Positions 42,591 to 56,349 are shown, counted from the first letter of the stretch. The stretch is 64,000 nt of DNA from Hordeum vulgare subsp. vulgare (GCF_904849725.1 NC_058524.1:506276263-506340262), one strand, 5' to 3'. Program-made: numbers and translations. Notes: generated by a model not told the origin, from the sequence alone.

Positions 42591-44392
42591 TGTTGGGGAA
42601 CGTCGCATGGGAAACAAAATTTTTCCTACGCGCACGAAGACCTATCATGGTGATGTCCATTTACGAGAGGGGATATTCGATCTACGTACCCTTGTAGATC
42701 GCACAACAGAAGCGTTACTGAACGCGGTTGATGTAGTGGAACGTCCTCACGTCCCTCGATCCGCCCCGCGAACCGTCCCGCGATCAGTCCCACGATCTAG
42801 TGCCGAACGGACGGCACCTCCGCGTTCAACACACGTACAGCTCGACGATGATCTCGGCCTTCTTGATCCAGCAGGAGAGACGGAGAGTTAGATGAGTTCT
42901 CCGGCAGCGTGACGGCGCTCTGGAGGTTGGTGATGATCTTATCTCAGCAGGGCTCCGCCCGAGCTCCGCAGAAACGCGATCTAGAGGTAAAACCGTGGAG
43001 ATATGTGGTCGGGCTGCCGTGGCAAAGTTGTCTCAAATCAGCCCTAAAACCTCCGTATATATAGGGGGAGGAGGGGGAGCCTTGCCTTGGGGTCCAAGGA
43101 CTCCCAAGGGGGTCGGCCGAGCCAAGGGGGGCAACCCTCCCCTTCCAAACCGAGTCCAACTAGGTTTGGAAGGAGGAGTCCTTCCCCCTTTTCCCACCTC
43201 TTCCTTTTTTCCTTTTCTCTTTGATTTTCTTCCTATGGCGCATAGGGCCTTCTTGGGCTGTCCCACCAGCCCACTAAGGGCTGGTGCGCCACCCCCAAGG
43301 CCTATGGGCTTCCCCGGGGTGGGTTGCCCCCCCGGTGAACACCCGGAACCCATTCGTCATTCCCGGTAACTCCAAAAACCTTCCGGTAATCAAATGAGGT
43401 CATCCTATATATCAATATTCGTTCCGGACCATTCCGGAAACCTTCGTGACGTCCGTGATCTCATCCGGGACTCCGAACAACATTCGGTAACCAACCATAT
43501 AACTCAAATACGCATAAAACAACGTCAAACCTTGAGTGTGCAGACCCTGCGGGTTCGAGAACTATGTAGACATGACCCGAGAGACTCCTCGGTCAATATC
43601 CAATAGCGGGACCTGGATGCCCATATTGGATCCTACATATTCTACGAAGATCTTATCGTTTGAACCTCAGTGCCAAGGATTCATATAATCCCGTATGTCA
43701 TTCCCTTTGTCCTTCGATATGTTACTTGCCCGAGATTCGATCATCAGTATCCGCATACCTATTTCAATCTCGTTTACCGGCAAGTCTCTTTACTCGTTCC
43801 GTAATACAAGATCCCGCAACTTACACTAAGTCACATTGCTTGCAAGGCTTGTGTGTGATGTTGTATTACTGAGTGGGCCCCGAGATACCTCTCCGTCACA
43901 CGGAGTGACAAATCCCAGTCTCGATCCATACTAACTCAACTAACACCTTCGGAGATACCTGTAGAGCATCTTTATAGTCACCCAGTTACGTTGCGACGTT
44001 TGATACACACAAAGCATTCCTCCGGTGTCAGTGAGTTATATGATCTCATGGTCATAGGAACAAATACTTGACACGCAGAAAACAGTAGCAACAAAATGAC
44101 ACGATGAACATGCTACGTCTATTAGTTTGGGTCTAGTCCATCACATGATTCTCCTAATGATGTGATCCCGTTATCAAGTAACAACACTTGCCTATGGCCA
44201 GGAAACCTTGGCCATCTTTGATCAACGAGCTAGTCAACTAGAGGCTTACTAGGGACAGTGTTTTGTCTTGTATCCACACAAGTATTGTGTTTCCAATCAA
44301 TACAATTATAGCATGGATAATAAACGATTATCATGAACAAAGAAATATAATAATAACTAATTTATTATTGCCTCTAGGGCATATTTCCAATA
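42591..44392 (-). repeat. 3' LTR of copia element C
   Basis: 1802 bp. It ends internally TTCCAATA (CA changed to TA), as in element B. The TATA region is at 43055-43063. Confidence 0.9.
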
Positions 44393-47300
44393 GTCTCCCA
44401 CTTGCACTAGAGTCAATAATCTAGTTCACATCACCATGTGATTCCAACGAATCCAACACCCATATAGTTATGGGGTCTGATCTCGTCTTGCTCATGAGAG
44501 AGGTTTTAGTCAATGGTTCTGAAATTTTCAGATCCGTGTGTTCTTTACAAATCTTTATGTCATCTTATAGATGCTGCTACTATGTGCTATTCGGAAATAC
44601 TCCAAATATCTACTCTACTATACGAATCCGTTTCACTACTCATAGTTATTCGGATTAGTGTCAAAGCTTACATCGACGTAACCCTTTACGACGAACTCTT
44701 TAACCACCTCCATAATCGAGAAAAATTCCTTAGTCCATCAGTGACTAAGGATAAATTTTGACCGCTGCTAGTGATTCAATCATTGATCACTCTCTGTACC
44801 TCTCAACAGACTTGCTGCAAGGCACACATCAGGTGCGGTACTCAGCATGGCATACTTTAGAGTCTACGGCTAAGGCATAGAAGACGACCTTCGTCTATTC
44901 TCTTTATTCTGCCGTGGTCGGGTTTTGAGTCTTACTCAAATTCACACCTTACAACGCAACCAAGAACTCCTTCTTTGCTGATCTATTTTGAACTCCTTCA
45001 AAACTTGTCAAGGCATGCATCTTGTTGAAACTTCCATTAAGCGCTTTCGATCTATCTCCATAGATCTTTGATGCTCAACGTTCAAGTAGCTCAATCCAGG
45101 TATTCCTTTGAAAACTCCTTTCAAACAACCTTGTATGCTTTACAGAAATTCTACATTACTTCTGATCCACAATATGTCAACCACATATACTTATCAGAAA
45201 TTCTATAGTGCTCCCACTCACTTCTTTGGAAATACAAGTTTCTCATAAACCTTGTACAAACCCAAAATCCTTGATCATCTCATCAAAGTGTATATTCCAA
45301 CTCCGAGATGCTTGCACCAGTCCATTTAAGGATCGCTGGAGCTTGCATACTTGCTAGTATCTTTAGGATCGACAAAACCTCATGGTTGTATCTCATACAA
45401 TGTTTGCTCAAGGAAACCGTCGAGGAAACAATGTTTTGACATCCTACATGCAATATTTCATAAATAATGCAGCAACTACTAACATAATTCTAACAGACTT
45501 TTAGCATCACTACGAGTGAGAAAGTCTCATCATAGTCAACTGTTTGATCTTGTCGGAAACATCTTTGCGACAAGTCGAGCTTTTCTTAATAGTGACTTAT
45601 CACTATCATCGTCTGTCTTCCTTTTAAAGATCCATCTTTACTCAATAGTCCTATGACCATCAAGTAGTTCTTCCAAAGTCTACACTTTGTTTTCATACAT
45701 GGATCCTCTCTCGGATTTCATGGCTTCCAGCCATTTGTCGGAATCTGGGCCCACCATTGCTTTCTCCATAACTCGTAGGTTCACTGTTTGTCAACAACAT
45801 GACCTCCAAGACAGGGTTACCGTACCACTCTGTAGTAGTACGCGACCTTGTCAACCTACGAGGCTTGTAGTAACTTGATCCGATGCTCGATGATCACCAT
45901 CATCAGCTTTCACTTCAATTGGTGTAGGCGCCACAGGAACAACTTCCTGCGCCCTGCTACACACTGGCCGAAGTGATGGTTAAATAACCTCATCAAGTTC
46001 TACCACCCTCCCACTCAATTCTTTCGAGAGAAACCTTTCCTCGAGAAAGGATCCGTTTCTAGAAACAAACACTTTGCTTTCGGATCTGAGATAGGAGATG
46101 TACCCAACTGTTTTGGATATCCTATGAAGATGCATTTATCCGCTTTGGGTTCGAGCTTATCAGACTGAAACTTTTTCACATAAGCGTCGAAACCCCAAAC
46201 TTTCAAGAAACGATAGTTTAGATTTCTCTAAACCTCAGTCTATATTGTGTCATCTCAACGGAAATACGTGGTGCCCTATTTAAAGTGAATGCGGTTGTCT
46301 CTGATGCTTAACCCATAAACGATAGTGGTAATTCGATAAGAGACATCATAGCATGCACCATACCAAATAGTGTGTGGCTATGACGTTCAGACACATCATC
46401 ACACTATGATGCTCTAGGTGTCATGAACTGCGAAACAATTTCCACATTGTCTGAACTGCATACCAAAACTCGTAACTCAGATATTCATTTCTATGATCAT
46501 ATCGTAGACAGTTTATCCTCTTGTTACGACGAACTTCACTCCGAAACAGAATTGAACTTTTTCAACATTTCAGACTTGTGATTCATTAAGCAAATACTCT
46601 AGTATCTACTCAAATCGTCATTGAAGTAAGAACATAATGATATCCACTGCGTGCCTCAGCACCCATTGGACTGCATACATCAAAATGTATCACTTCCAAC
46701 AAGTTACTATCTTATTTCATCTCAATGAAAACAAGGCCTTGCTCATGTGGTATGATTTGCATGTCACCAGTGATTCAAAATCAAGTGAGTATAAAGATCC
46801 ATCAGCATGGAGCCTCTTCATGCAATTTATACCAACATGACTCAAGCGGCAGTGCCACAAGTAAGTGGTACTATCATCATTACCTCGTATCTTTTGGCAC
46901 CAATATCATGAACATGTGTAACACTATGATCGAGATTCAATAAACCATTGAAGGTGATTATTCAAGCAAACAGAGTAACCATTATTCTATTTAAATGAAT
47001 AATCGTATTGCAATAAACACGATCCAATCATGTTCATGCTTAACGCAAGCACCAAATAACAATTATTCCGGTTTAACACCAATCCCGATGGTAGAGGGAG
47101 CGTGCGACGTTTTGATCATATCAATCTTGGAAACGCTTCCAACACGTATCGTCACCTCGCCTTTAGCTAGTCTCCGTTTACGCCGTAGCTATCATTCCGT
47201 GTTACTAATCACCTAGCAATCGAACCGGTATCCAATACCCTCATGCTACTAGGAGTACTAGTAAAGTACACATCAACATCATGTATATCAAATATACTTC

Positions 47301-48118
47301 TTTCGACTTTTGCCAGCCTTCTTATCTACCAAGTATCTAGAGTTGCTCCGCCTCAGTGACTGTTACCCTCATTACAGAAGCACTTAGTCTCGGGTTTGGG
47401 ATTAATCTTGGTTCTCTTCATTAGTGCAGCAACTGTTTTACCGTTTCACGAAGTATCCCTTCTAACCCTTGCCTTTCTTGAAACTTAGTGGTTTTACAAA
47501 CCATCAACTATTGATGCTCCTTCTTGATTTCTACTTTCGCAGTGTCAAACATCGCGAATCGCTCAAGGATCATTGTATCTATCCTTGATATGTTATAGTT
47601 CATCACGAAGCTCTCATAGCTTGGTGGCAGTGACTTTGGAGAACCATCACTATCTCATCTGGAAGATTAACTCCCACTTGATTCAAGCGATTGTCGTACT
47701 CAGATAATCTGAGCACACGCTCAACGATTGAGCTTTTCTCCTTTACTTTGTGGACAAAGAATCTTGTTGGAGGTCTCGTACCTCTTAATAAGGGCACAAG
47801 CATGAAATCACAATTTCATCTCTTTGGAACATCACTTATGTTCCGTGACGTTTCAAAACGTCTTCGGTGCCTTTCTTCTAAGCCATTAAGTATTTTGCAC
47901 TGAACTATCGTGTAGTCATCAGAAACGTGTATGTCGGATGTTCACAGCATCCACAGACGATGCTCGAGGTGCAGCACACCGAGTGGTGCATTAAGGACAT
48001 AAGCCTTCTGCGCAGCAACGAGGATAATCCTCTTCAAAGTTTGCTACTATCAACTTCAACTAAATTTTCTCTAGGAACATATAAAAACAGTAGAGCTATA
48101 GCGCAAGCTACATCGTAA
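44393..48118 (-). pseudogene. Decayed gag-pol of copia element C
   Basis: Follows the order of element B throughout but with many indels and stops. RNase H/RT remnants lie at 44400-45500. The integrase-to-RT linker is at 46015-46206 (KVWGFDAYVKKFQSDKLEPK, then CIFIGYPK). Integrase remnants are at 46250-46850, protease and knuckle remnants around 47220-47480, and gag at 47560-48110 (EIVMVLQSHCHQAMRAS and neighbours). No catalytic motif survives in an open frame. The first 750 bp are closely shared with the insert in element B, so this decayed sequence exists in more than one copy. Confidence 0.85.
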
Positions 48119-49350
48119 TTCGCAAAGACCATTAGTCTATGTTCATGAAAATTAGTTCAATTAATCATATTACTTAAGAACTCCCACTCAAAAAGTACAT
48201 CTCTCTAGTCATTTGAGTGGTACATGATCCAAATCCACTATCTCAAGTCTGATCATCACATGAGTCGAGAATAGTTTCAGTGGTAAGCATCTCTATGCTA
48301 ATCATATCAACTACACGATTCATGCTCGACCTTTCGGTCTCATGTGTTCCGAGGCCATGTCTGCACATGCTAGGCTCGTCAAGCTTAACCCGAGTGTTCC
48401 GCGTGCGCAACTGTTTTGCACCCGTTGTATGTGAACGTTGAGTCTATCACACCCGATCATCACGTGGTGTCTCGAAACAAAGAACTGTCGCAACGGTGCA
48501 CAGTCGGGGAGAACACAATTTCGTCTTGAAATTTTAGTGAGAGATCACCTCATAATGCTACCGTCGTTCTAAGCAAGATAAGGTGCAAAAAGGATTAACA
48601 TCACATGCAATTCATAAGTGACATGATATGGCCATCATCACGTGCTCCTTGATCTCCATCACCAAAGCACCGGCACGATCTTCTTGTCACCGGCGTCACA
48701 CCATGATCTCCATCAATGTGTCGCCATCGGGGTTGTCGTGCTACTCATGCTATTACTACTAAAGCTACATCCTAGCAAAATAGTAAACGCATCTGCAAGC
48801 ACAAACGTTAGTTTAAAGACAATCCTATGGCTCCTGCCGGTTGCCGTACCATCGACGTGCAAGTCGATATTAACTATTACAACATGATCATCTCATACAT
48901 CCAATATATCACATCACATCGTCGGCCATATCACATCACAAGTATACCCTGCAAAAACAAGTTAGACATCCTCTAATTTTGTTGTTGCATGTTTTACGTG
49001 GTGACCATGGGTATCTAGTAGGATCGCATCTTACTTACGTAAACACCACAATGGAGATATATGAATTGCTATTTAACCTCATCCAAGGACCTCCTCGGTC
49101 AATTCCGATTCAACTAAAGTTGGAGAAACTGACACCCGCCAGTCATCTTTGAGCAACGGAGTTACTCGTAGCGATGAAACCAGTCTCTCGTAAGCGTACG
49201 AGTAATGTCGGTCCGAGCCGCTTCGATCCAACAATACCGCGGAATCAAGAAAAGACTAAGGAGGGCAGCAAAACGCACATCACCGCCCACAAAAACTTTT
49301 GTGTTCTACTCGAGAAGACATCTACGCATGAACCTATCTCATGATGCCAC
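48119..49350 (-). other. Leader and primer site of copia element C
   Basis: Homologous to the leaders of A and B and better conserved than the coding region of C. That is what one expects if leader signals, but not proteins, were needed for propagation. It ends at the primer-site sequence next to 49351. Confidence 0.85.
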
Positions 49351-51165
49351 TGTTGGGGAACGTCGCATGGGAAACAAAAATTTTCCTACGCGCACGAAGA
49401 CCTATCATGGTGATGTCCATCTACGAGAGGGGATATTCGATCTACGTACCCTTGTAGATCGCACACCAGAAGCGTTAGTGAACGCGGTTGATGTAGTGGA
49501 ACGTCCTCACGTCCCTCGATCCGCCCCGCGAACCGTCCCGCGATCAGTCCCACGATCTAGTGCCGAACGGACGGCACCTCCGCCTTCAGCACACGTACAG
49601 CTCGATGATGATCTCGGCCTTCTTGATCCAGCAAGAGAGACAGAGAGGTAGATGAGTTCTCCGGCAGCGTGACGGCGCTCCGGAGGTTGGTGATGATCTT
49701 ATCTCAGCACGGCTCCGCCCGAGCTCCACAGAAACGCGATCTAGAGGTAAAACCGTGGAGATATGTGGTCGGGCTGCCATGGGGAAGTTGTCTCAAATCA
49801 GCCCTAAAACCTCCGTATATATAGGGGGAGGAGGGGGAGCCTTGCCTTGGGATCCAAGGACTCCCAAGGGGGTCGGCCGAGCCAAGGGGGGCAACCCTCC
49901 CCTTCCAAACCGAATCCAACTAGGTTTGGAAGGAGGAGTCCTTCCCCCTTTTCCCACCTCTTCCTTTTTTTCCTTTTCTCTTTGATTTTCTTCCTATGGC
50001 GCATAGGGCCTTCTTGGGCTGTCCCACCAGACCACTAAGGGCTGGTGCGCCACCCCCAAGGCCTATGGGCTTCCCCGGGGTGGGTTGCCCCCCCGGTGAA
50101 CACCCGGAACCCATTCGTCATTCCCGGTACATTTCCGGTAACTCCGAAAACCTTCCGGTAATCAAATGAGGTCATCCTATATATCAATCTTCGTTTCCGG
50201 ACCACTCCGGAAACCCTCGTGACGTCCGTGATCTCATCGGGGACTCCAAACAACATTCGGTAACCAACCATATAACTCAAATACGCATAAAACAACGTCG
50301 AACCTTAAGTGTGCAGACCCTGCGGGTTCGAGAACTATGTAGACATGACCCGAGAGACTCCTCGGTCAATATCCAATAGCGGGACCTGGATGCCCATATT
50401 GAATCCTACATATTCTACGAAGATCTTATCGTTTGAATCTCAGTGCCAAGGATTCATATAATCCCGTATGTCATTCCCTTTGTCCTTCGGTATGTTACTC
50501 GCCCGAGATTCGATCGTCAGTATCCGCATACCTATTTCAATCTTGTTTACCGGCAAGTCTCTTTACTCGTCCGTAATACAAGATCCCGCAACTTACACTA
50601 AGTCACATTGCTTGCAAGGCTTGTGTGTGATGTTGTATTACTGAGTGGGCCCCGAGATACCTCTCCATCACACGGAGTGACAAATCCCAGTCTCGATCCA
50701 TACTAACTCAACTAACACCTTCGGCGATACGTGTAGAGCATCTTTATAGTCACCCTGTTACGTTGCGACGTTTGATACACACAAAGCATTCCTCCAGTGT
50801 CAGTGAGTTATATGATCTCATGGTCATAGGAACAAATACTTGACACGCAGAAAACAGTAGCAACAAAATGACACGATCAACATGCTACGTCTATTAGTTT
50901 GGGTCTAGTCCATCACATGATTCTCCTAATGATGTGATCCCGTTATCAAGTAACAACACTTGCCTATGGCCAGGAAACCTTGGCCATCTTTGATCAACGA
51001 GCTAGTCAACTAGAGGCTTACTAGGGACAGTGTTTTGTCTATGTATCCACACAAATATTGTGTTTCCAATCAATACAATTATAGCATGGATAATAAACGA
51101 TTATCATGAACAAAGAAATATAATAATAACTAATTTATTATTGCCTCTAGGGCATATTTCCAACA
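49351..51165 (-). repeat. 5' LTR of copia element C
   Basis: 1815 bp, with TGTTGGGGAA and TTCCAACA at its ends on the plus strand and the TATA region at 49815-49823. Its ORFs on either strand also appear in the other LTRs and are not genes. Confidence 0.92.
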
Positions 51166-51642
51166 CTTTCATACGCCGAGTCGATGTGACCATCTCCTCC
51201 TTTTTGGCTCACAACCTCCACCACACTCTATTCCACCTATAGTGCTATATCCAAGGCTCACGCTCATTTATTGTGTGAGAGTTGAAAAAGGTTTGAGAAA
51301 GTAAGAGTGCGAAAACAATTACTTGGCCAATACCGGGGTTGTGCATGATTTAAATTCGTTGTGTGGGGATGATGGAGCATAGCGAGACTATATGATTTTG
51401 TAGGGATAACTTTCTTTGGCCTTATTATTTCGAAAGTTCATGATTACCTTGCTAGTTTGCTTGAAGTATTATTGTTTTCATGTCATTAGAAAACTATTGT
51501 TTTGAATCTTACGGATCTGAACATTCACGTAACATGAAAGAAGTTACAAAGGACAAATATGCTAGGTAGCATTCCACATCAAAAATTCTGTCTTTATCAC
51601 TTCCCTACTCGAGGACGAGCAGGAGTTAAGCTTGGGAATGCT
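51166..51642 (+). other. Non-coding 3' internal region of X, last part, with polypurine tract
   Basis: Resumes X after element C. It ends with GAGGACGAGCAGGAGTT and the polypurine tract AAGCTTGGGAATGCT (51628-51642), directly abutting the 3' LTR at 51643. The tract would prime plus-strand cDNA synthesis. Confidence 0.85.
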
Positions 51643-53150
51643 TGATACGTCTCCAACGTATCTATAATTTTTGATGGTTCCATGCTATTATCTTGTCAAA
51701 GTTTGGATGTTTTGTATGCCTTTTATATCTTTTGTGGGACTAACTTATTAACTCAGTGCCAAGTGCCAGTTCCCGTTTTTTCCGTGTTTTTGACCCTTTT
51801 CAGAGGAGAGTATTAAACAGAGTCCAAACAGAATAAAACCTCCGAATTTTTTTTTTCCGGAACAGAAGATACGCATGGAGCTTGAGAACCAAGGCAGAGG
51901 GCGCCAGGGGAGGCCACAAGCCGCGACCGGGGGGGGGGGGGGGGCTAGTAGGCTTGTGGGCCCCCTGTGGCTCCTCTGCCCTATTTCTTCCGCCTATAAA
52001 TCCCCGAAAAATCTAAAACCACGGGAGAGAGCCACGAAAATACTTTTCCGCCGCCGTAAGCTTCTGTCTCTGCAAGATCCCGTCCGGGCACGTTCTGGTG
52101 CCCTGCCGGAGGGGGGATTCGGATACGGAGGGCTTATTCATCAACACCATTGCCTCTCCGATGATGCGTGAGTAGTTCATCATAGCCCTTCGGGTCCTAG
52201 CTAGTAGCTAGATGGCTTCTTCTCTCTCTTGGATCTTCAATACAAAGTTCTCCATGATCTTCATGGAGATCTATCCGATGCAATCTTCTTTTGCGGTGTG
52301 CTTGTCGAGATCCGATGAATTGTGGATTTATGATGAGATTATCTATGAATCTTATTTAAGTTTCTTCTGATCTCTTATATGCATGATTTCATATCCTTGT
52401 AATTCTCTTGGAGTTGTGGGTTTTGTTTGGCCAACTTGATCTATGATTCTTGCAATGGGAGAAGTGCTTGGTTTTGGGTTCATACCGTGCGGTGACCTCA
52501 CCCAGTGACAGAAGGGGTAGCGGTAGCGAGGCATGCATCGTGTTGTTGCCATCAAGGATAAAAAGATGGGTTTATATCTATTGCATGATTTTATCCCTCT
52601 ACATCATGTCATCTTGCTTAAGGCGTTACTCTGTTTGTCATGAACTCAATACACTAGATGCATGCTGGATAACGGTCGCTGTGTGGAGTAATAGTAGTAG
52701 ATGCAGAAAGTATCGGTCTACTTGTCTCGGACGTGATGCCTATATGTATGATCATTGCCTTAGATATCGTCATAACTTTGCGCGGTTCTATCAATTGCTT
52801 GACAGTAATTCGTTTACCCACCGTAGTATTTGCTATCTTGAGAGAAGCCTCTAGTGAACAATATGGCCCCCGGGTCTACTTCACAACATATTTTCAGCCC
52901 TACACTTTTACTTTGTTGCACTTTCCGCCTTTAGATCTCACCTTGCAATCAATCGTGAAGGGATTGAAAACCCCTTTGTAGCGTTGGGTGCAAGTTTGCT
53001 GTTTTTGTGTAGGTACTTTAGAGACTTGGCTTGATACTCCTACTGGATTAATACCTTGGTTCTCAAACTGAGGGAAATACTTACTGCTACTGTGCTGCAT
53101 CACCCTTTCTTATTCAATGGAAAGAACCAACGCAAGCTCAAGAGGTAGCA
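51643..53150 (+). repeat. 3' LTR of Gypsy element X
   Basis: 1508 bp, with the same ends as the 5' LTR and TATAAAT at 51995-52001. A run of 16 G at 51929-51944 replaces a mixed C/G stretch in the 5' LTR. The duplication ATGAC follows. Confidence 0.93.
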
Positions 53151-53151
53151 A

Positions 53152-54657
53152 TGACCCACAAGTAGAGGGGATCAATCGTAGTCCTTTCGATAAGTAAGAG
53201 TGTCGAACCCAATGAGGACCAGAAGGTAATGATAAGCAATTTCATCAAGGTATTCTGTGCAAATGATGTGAGTAATAATGATAGATAGTTATGTAGCAAG
53301 ATAATTTGTAACAAGTGACCAGTAACAAAAGTAGCAAGTGTGTGGCAAGATAGCCGAATCCTTTTTGTAGCAAAGGACATGCCTGAAAGTACTCTTATAT
53401 GACGAAAAACGCTCCTGAGGACACATGTGAATTTCCATCTAGTCATGTTCATCAGGTTGAGTTGATTTACGTTTGTTACTTTGATAATTTGCTATGTGGG
53501 TGGACCGGTGCTTAGGTGCTATTATTACTTGAACAAGCAACCTACTTATGATTACTCTCTCTTGCAACCATCCGCAACTACAAAATAAGAATTAAGGTAA
53601 ATCTAATCATATCATGAAACATGTTGATCCAAATCTGCCCCTATGAAATGACGCATAAACTAGGGTTCAAGATTCTATCACTCTAGCAACCCACCATCGA
53701 CTTATTACTCCGTAATGCCTTCCCTTAGGCCGAACTATGGTGAAGTGTCATATAGTCGTCATTCACAAGATACCACTAAAGGAAGCAAAAACATACATAT
53801 CATCAAAATATCAAACGAATACCAACTTCTCTTGATTACTTATAATAAGACTTCTCCAATGTCCTTGAGAACAAGAGTACCTACTCACAAATCATCATCA
53901 AGTTCGATATCAGATGTATAATAAAAATGCTAAAATATCAAAACATATTATCTTCCACCAAACAAACCAACAAGCATGAACTACGAGACGTAATCAACAC
54001 TACTAGTAGCCCACATGTACCAATTTCAGGTTTTGAACCAAAGATTGAATACAAGAGATGAACTAGGGTTTGAGATCACATGGTGCTCGTGAAGATGTTG
54101 ATTAATATTAGTACTCCCATGAAGGAGGAAGCATTGGTGATCACGATGGCTTTAATTTCCCTCTTTCGGAGGGAAGTTTCCCGTGCAGACTCACTATGTT
54201 GAAGAGCAAAAGGGCATCCGTCGAGGTTTCCACTTCGAGACGACGGAGCTTCGTCCCAAAAGTATGTTCTTATTTTTTTATAGTTCAAAACCCATTATAT
54301 AGCAGAAGAGGGGGACCAGAGGACCTGGGAGGTGGCCCCAAGCCATCAAGGCACACCTATGGGTGTGTGCGCGCCCTATTGGCTTGGCACCAACCGGTGC
54401 CCCCTCTGACACTTCTTTGATCCATAAATTCAGATATATCCCACAAAAAATCCTCATGAAATTTCAGGTCATTTTGAGTCGAGGGAATTTTCAGCCCTTT
54501 TCTTGGTTTTTAGGTGCACAATTCCATTTTCTGGCAATTTCCATCTTTGCGATGTACCTTGTATATTTAGAGAGAAAAAGGCAAATTGTATCATAAAGTG
54601 GAATAATGACTAAGAATAGTAGAAATATTAATAAGAAATGGTCATGAAAAATGGACA
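53152..54657 (-). repeat. 3' LTR of Gypsy element Y
   Basis: 1506 bp with TG...CA ends on the minus strand (TGTCCAT ... TGGGTCA). The terminal TGAC is shared with the X target duplication ATGAC. No coding sequence; several short frames are spurious. Confidence 0.82.
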
Positions 54658-56349
54658 TATAAACTCCCCAAGCTTAGACCTCGCTTGTCCTCAAGCAAAA
54701 GACGAACTTGATAATGATGATCACATAATTTGAGAGAGAGGTGTCGCTAAAAACAGAATACGAACATGAGAGAATCATGAATATGGACATAACAACAAGT
54801 TTTTATCATATAATTTGGCATAAACAGGTAACAATATATCCCAAATTATTGAAGTATGAAGCATAAACGTTATTGACAATCAACAAACTATGTTCTTAAT
54901 CATTGACAATCACAATTTAACATATTTCAAAGAACAGTATATGTAAGAGCTTTCATTTTAGCAAGTTCACACACTCAACTATCATTTAGTCTTCTATGGT
55001 TGCTGACACTCAATGAATATTTTTGGAGCAAACATTTACATTGGACACATAGGAAGATATGGGCTTAATTGTTTCCGCCTCCAACCTTATTTACCTCAAG
55101 GGGAGTGTCAACAATAATGACTCATGATCACCTACATCCTACTGGATATATATGTATATGGATCTTCCCCCAACACATGATGCTTGCCAATTAAAGAATT
55201 AAAATATTTGGAATAGGGATAAACATTATTGACTCTTGCATAAAAGTAAATACATGACAGTAAAAGATAGACCCTTCGCAGAGGGAAGCACAGGTTGTCA
55301 TGCCCTTTTTGTGCAAGCTCTTAATGTAAAAGAACACCACTTTATATTGCCCCTTATGATAGCAACCTTTATTATGCAGCCTATCGCTTTTTATTCCTTT
55401 GCCATCACAAGATCGTACTAATCTTATTTTCCCTTACAATGAAAGATCATACATTTTTGAGAAATTTTTATTGCTTTGTGCATCGATGATAACTTAATTG
55501 AAAGTTATTATTCAATCCATAGGTAGGTATGGTGGACTCTCATGGCAAGAAACTTGGTCTAAGGGTTATGGATGCAGAAGTAGTATCACTACATAGTACA
55601 AATTTTTGGGCTAGCAAAAGATCCTAAGAAAGCACTACATGTTAGAGGATCCGTGACAACATATCTTCTACGTGAATGTAAACAAACATAAATCATTCTG
55701 ATGTCTTCCTTGTCCAACATCAACTATTCCATCATTATATAATATTTTATGGGGGCTCACAATCATAAAAGGTGTCCAAGATAGTGTATTTGTATGTGAA
55801 TCTCCTCTCTTGTATCACAATTTTGCATGGATTGTATCAAGGACTAATGCTATGTTTGTCCACTCCCAACAACTTTTATTAACATACTTCTCTCTATGTG
55901 CAGTCATTACTCCCCATGGGATTAGCATATGATTCTTGTACCTCTTTTATTTCATTGCTATGATTGATGCATGAGAGTAAAGCAAGCAAACTCAAACTAA
56001 TCTTTATTTTATAACTCTCACACTCGGTTATAGGGATAGATAGATCACAATGCAAACACTCTAAGAAAAAATATACTAAACTTTTATTCTTTTAGATTAG
56101 GAAAAACTAAGGATCGAACTAAGATAGATGATGTTGTAAAAGTGATGGTGATACGATACCGGGAAACCTCCCCCAAGCTTGGAACAAACTATGGGTGGTG
56201 CCCATACCCATGTACTCAAGTGTCCTTTTTGGGTGATGGGGTGATGGTGTAGTAGGCTTATCTTCCATCTTCCATGGTATAGGTTCCCTGTTGAAGAAGG
56301 AAGAGCTTGTCTCTGGGATACTGGAATTTGCAGCTATACTCATCCTCTT
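54658..56349 (-). other. Internal 3' non-coding region of Gypsy element Y
   Basis: Starts with the polypurine tract, followed by GCTTGAGGACAAGCGAGG on the minus strand, the same kind of sequence that precedes the X 3' LTR. A second CCCCCAAGCTTGG block is at about 56168-56180. AT-rich, with no polymerase motif seen. Confidence 0.65.

Larger units (their letters stand above)
42591..51165 (-). mobile_element. Ty1-copia element C (BARE1/WIS/Angela type), coding region decayed
   Basis: Complete structure on the minus strand: 5' LTR 49351-51165, primer site about 49333-49350, leader, internal region, polypurine tract (GTCTCCCACTTG complement at 44393-44404), 3' LTR 42591-44392. The flanks CTTTG (42586-42590) and CTTTC (51166-51170) are a target duplication with one change. 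The total is 8575 bp. The two LTRs are close (about ten differences in the first 310 bp by eye), yet the internal region has no frame longer than about 66 residues in gag-pol homology. It was thus probably non-autonomous when it inserted. Confidence 0.9.
19881..53150 (+). mobile_element. Gypsy element X, non-autonomous, expanded by three nested insertions
   Basis: The LTRs at 19881-21386 and 51643-53150 both start TGATACGTCTCCAACGTATC and end in GAGGTAGCA. The 5-bp duplication ATGAC is at 19876-19880 and 53151-53155. Removing the CACTA element, copia B and copia C leaves about 8.1 kb: LTR, tRNA-Asp type primer site, gag, protease, a long non-coding 3' region, polypurine tract, LTR. No reverse transcriptase, RNase H or integrase is seen anywhere in X, so it must have moved with enzymes from a related element. 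The LTRs differ from each other by a few percent by eye. The element resembles common Triticeae Gypsy families (Sabrina/Erika-like), but the family name is tentative. Confidence 0.92.
53152..56349 (-). mobile_element. Gypsy element Y, 3' end
   Basis: A minus-strand element. Its 3' LTR is at 53152-54657 (plus strand TGACCCACAAGTAGAGGGG ... ATGGACA) and is followed by a polypurine tract on the minus strand (TAAGCTTGGGGAGTTT, 54658-54676). The body to the right (to 56349) is AT-rich and non-coding with one 74-codon minus frame (56119-56343), probably untranslated 3' sequence of the element. Z interrupts it at 56350. X is inserted 4 bp inside its LTR terminus. Confidence 0.8.

Noticed and set aside
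51929..51944. Run of 16 G in the 3' LTR of X as a functional G-quadruplex
   Set aside because: The 5' LTR has a mixed C/G sequence here; slippage or a sequencing/assembly artefact is more likely.
56119..56343. 74-codon minus-strand ORF in Gypsy element Y
   Set aside because: Located next to a polypurine-like block in 3' non-coding element DNA; no domain recognised.
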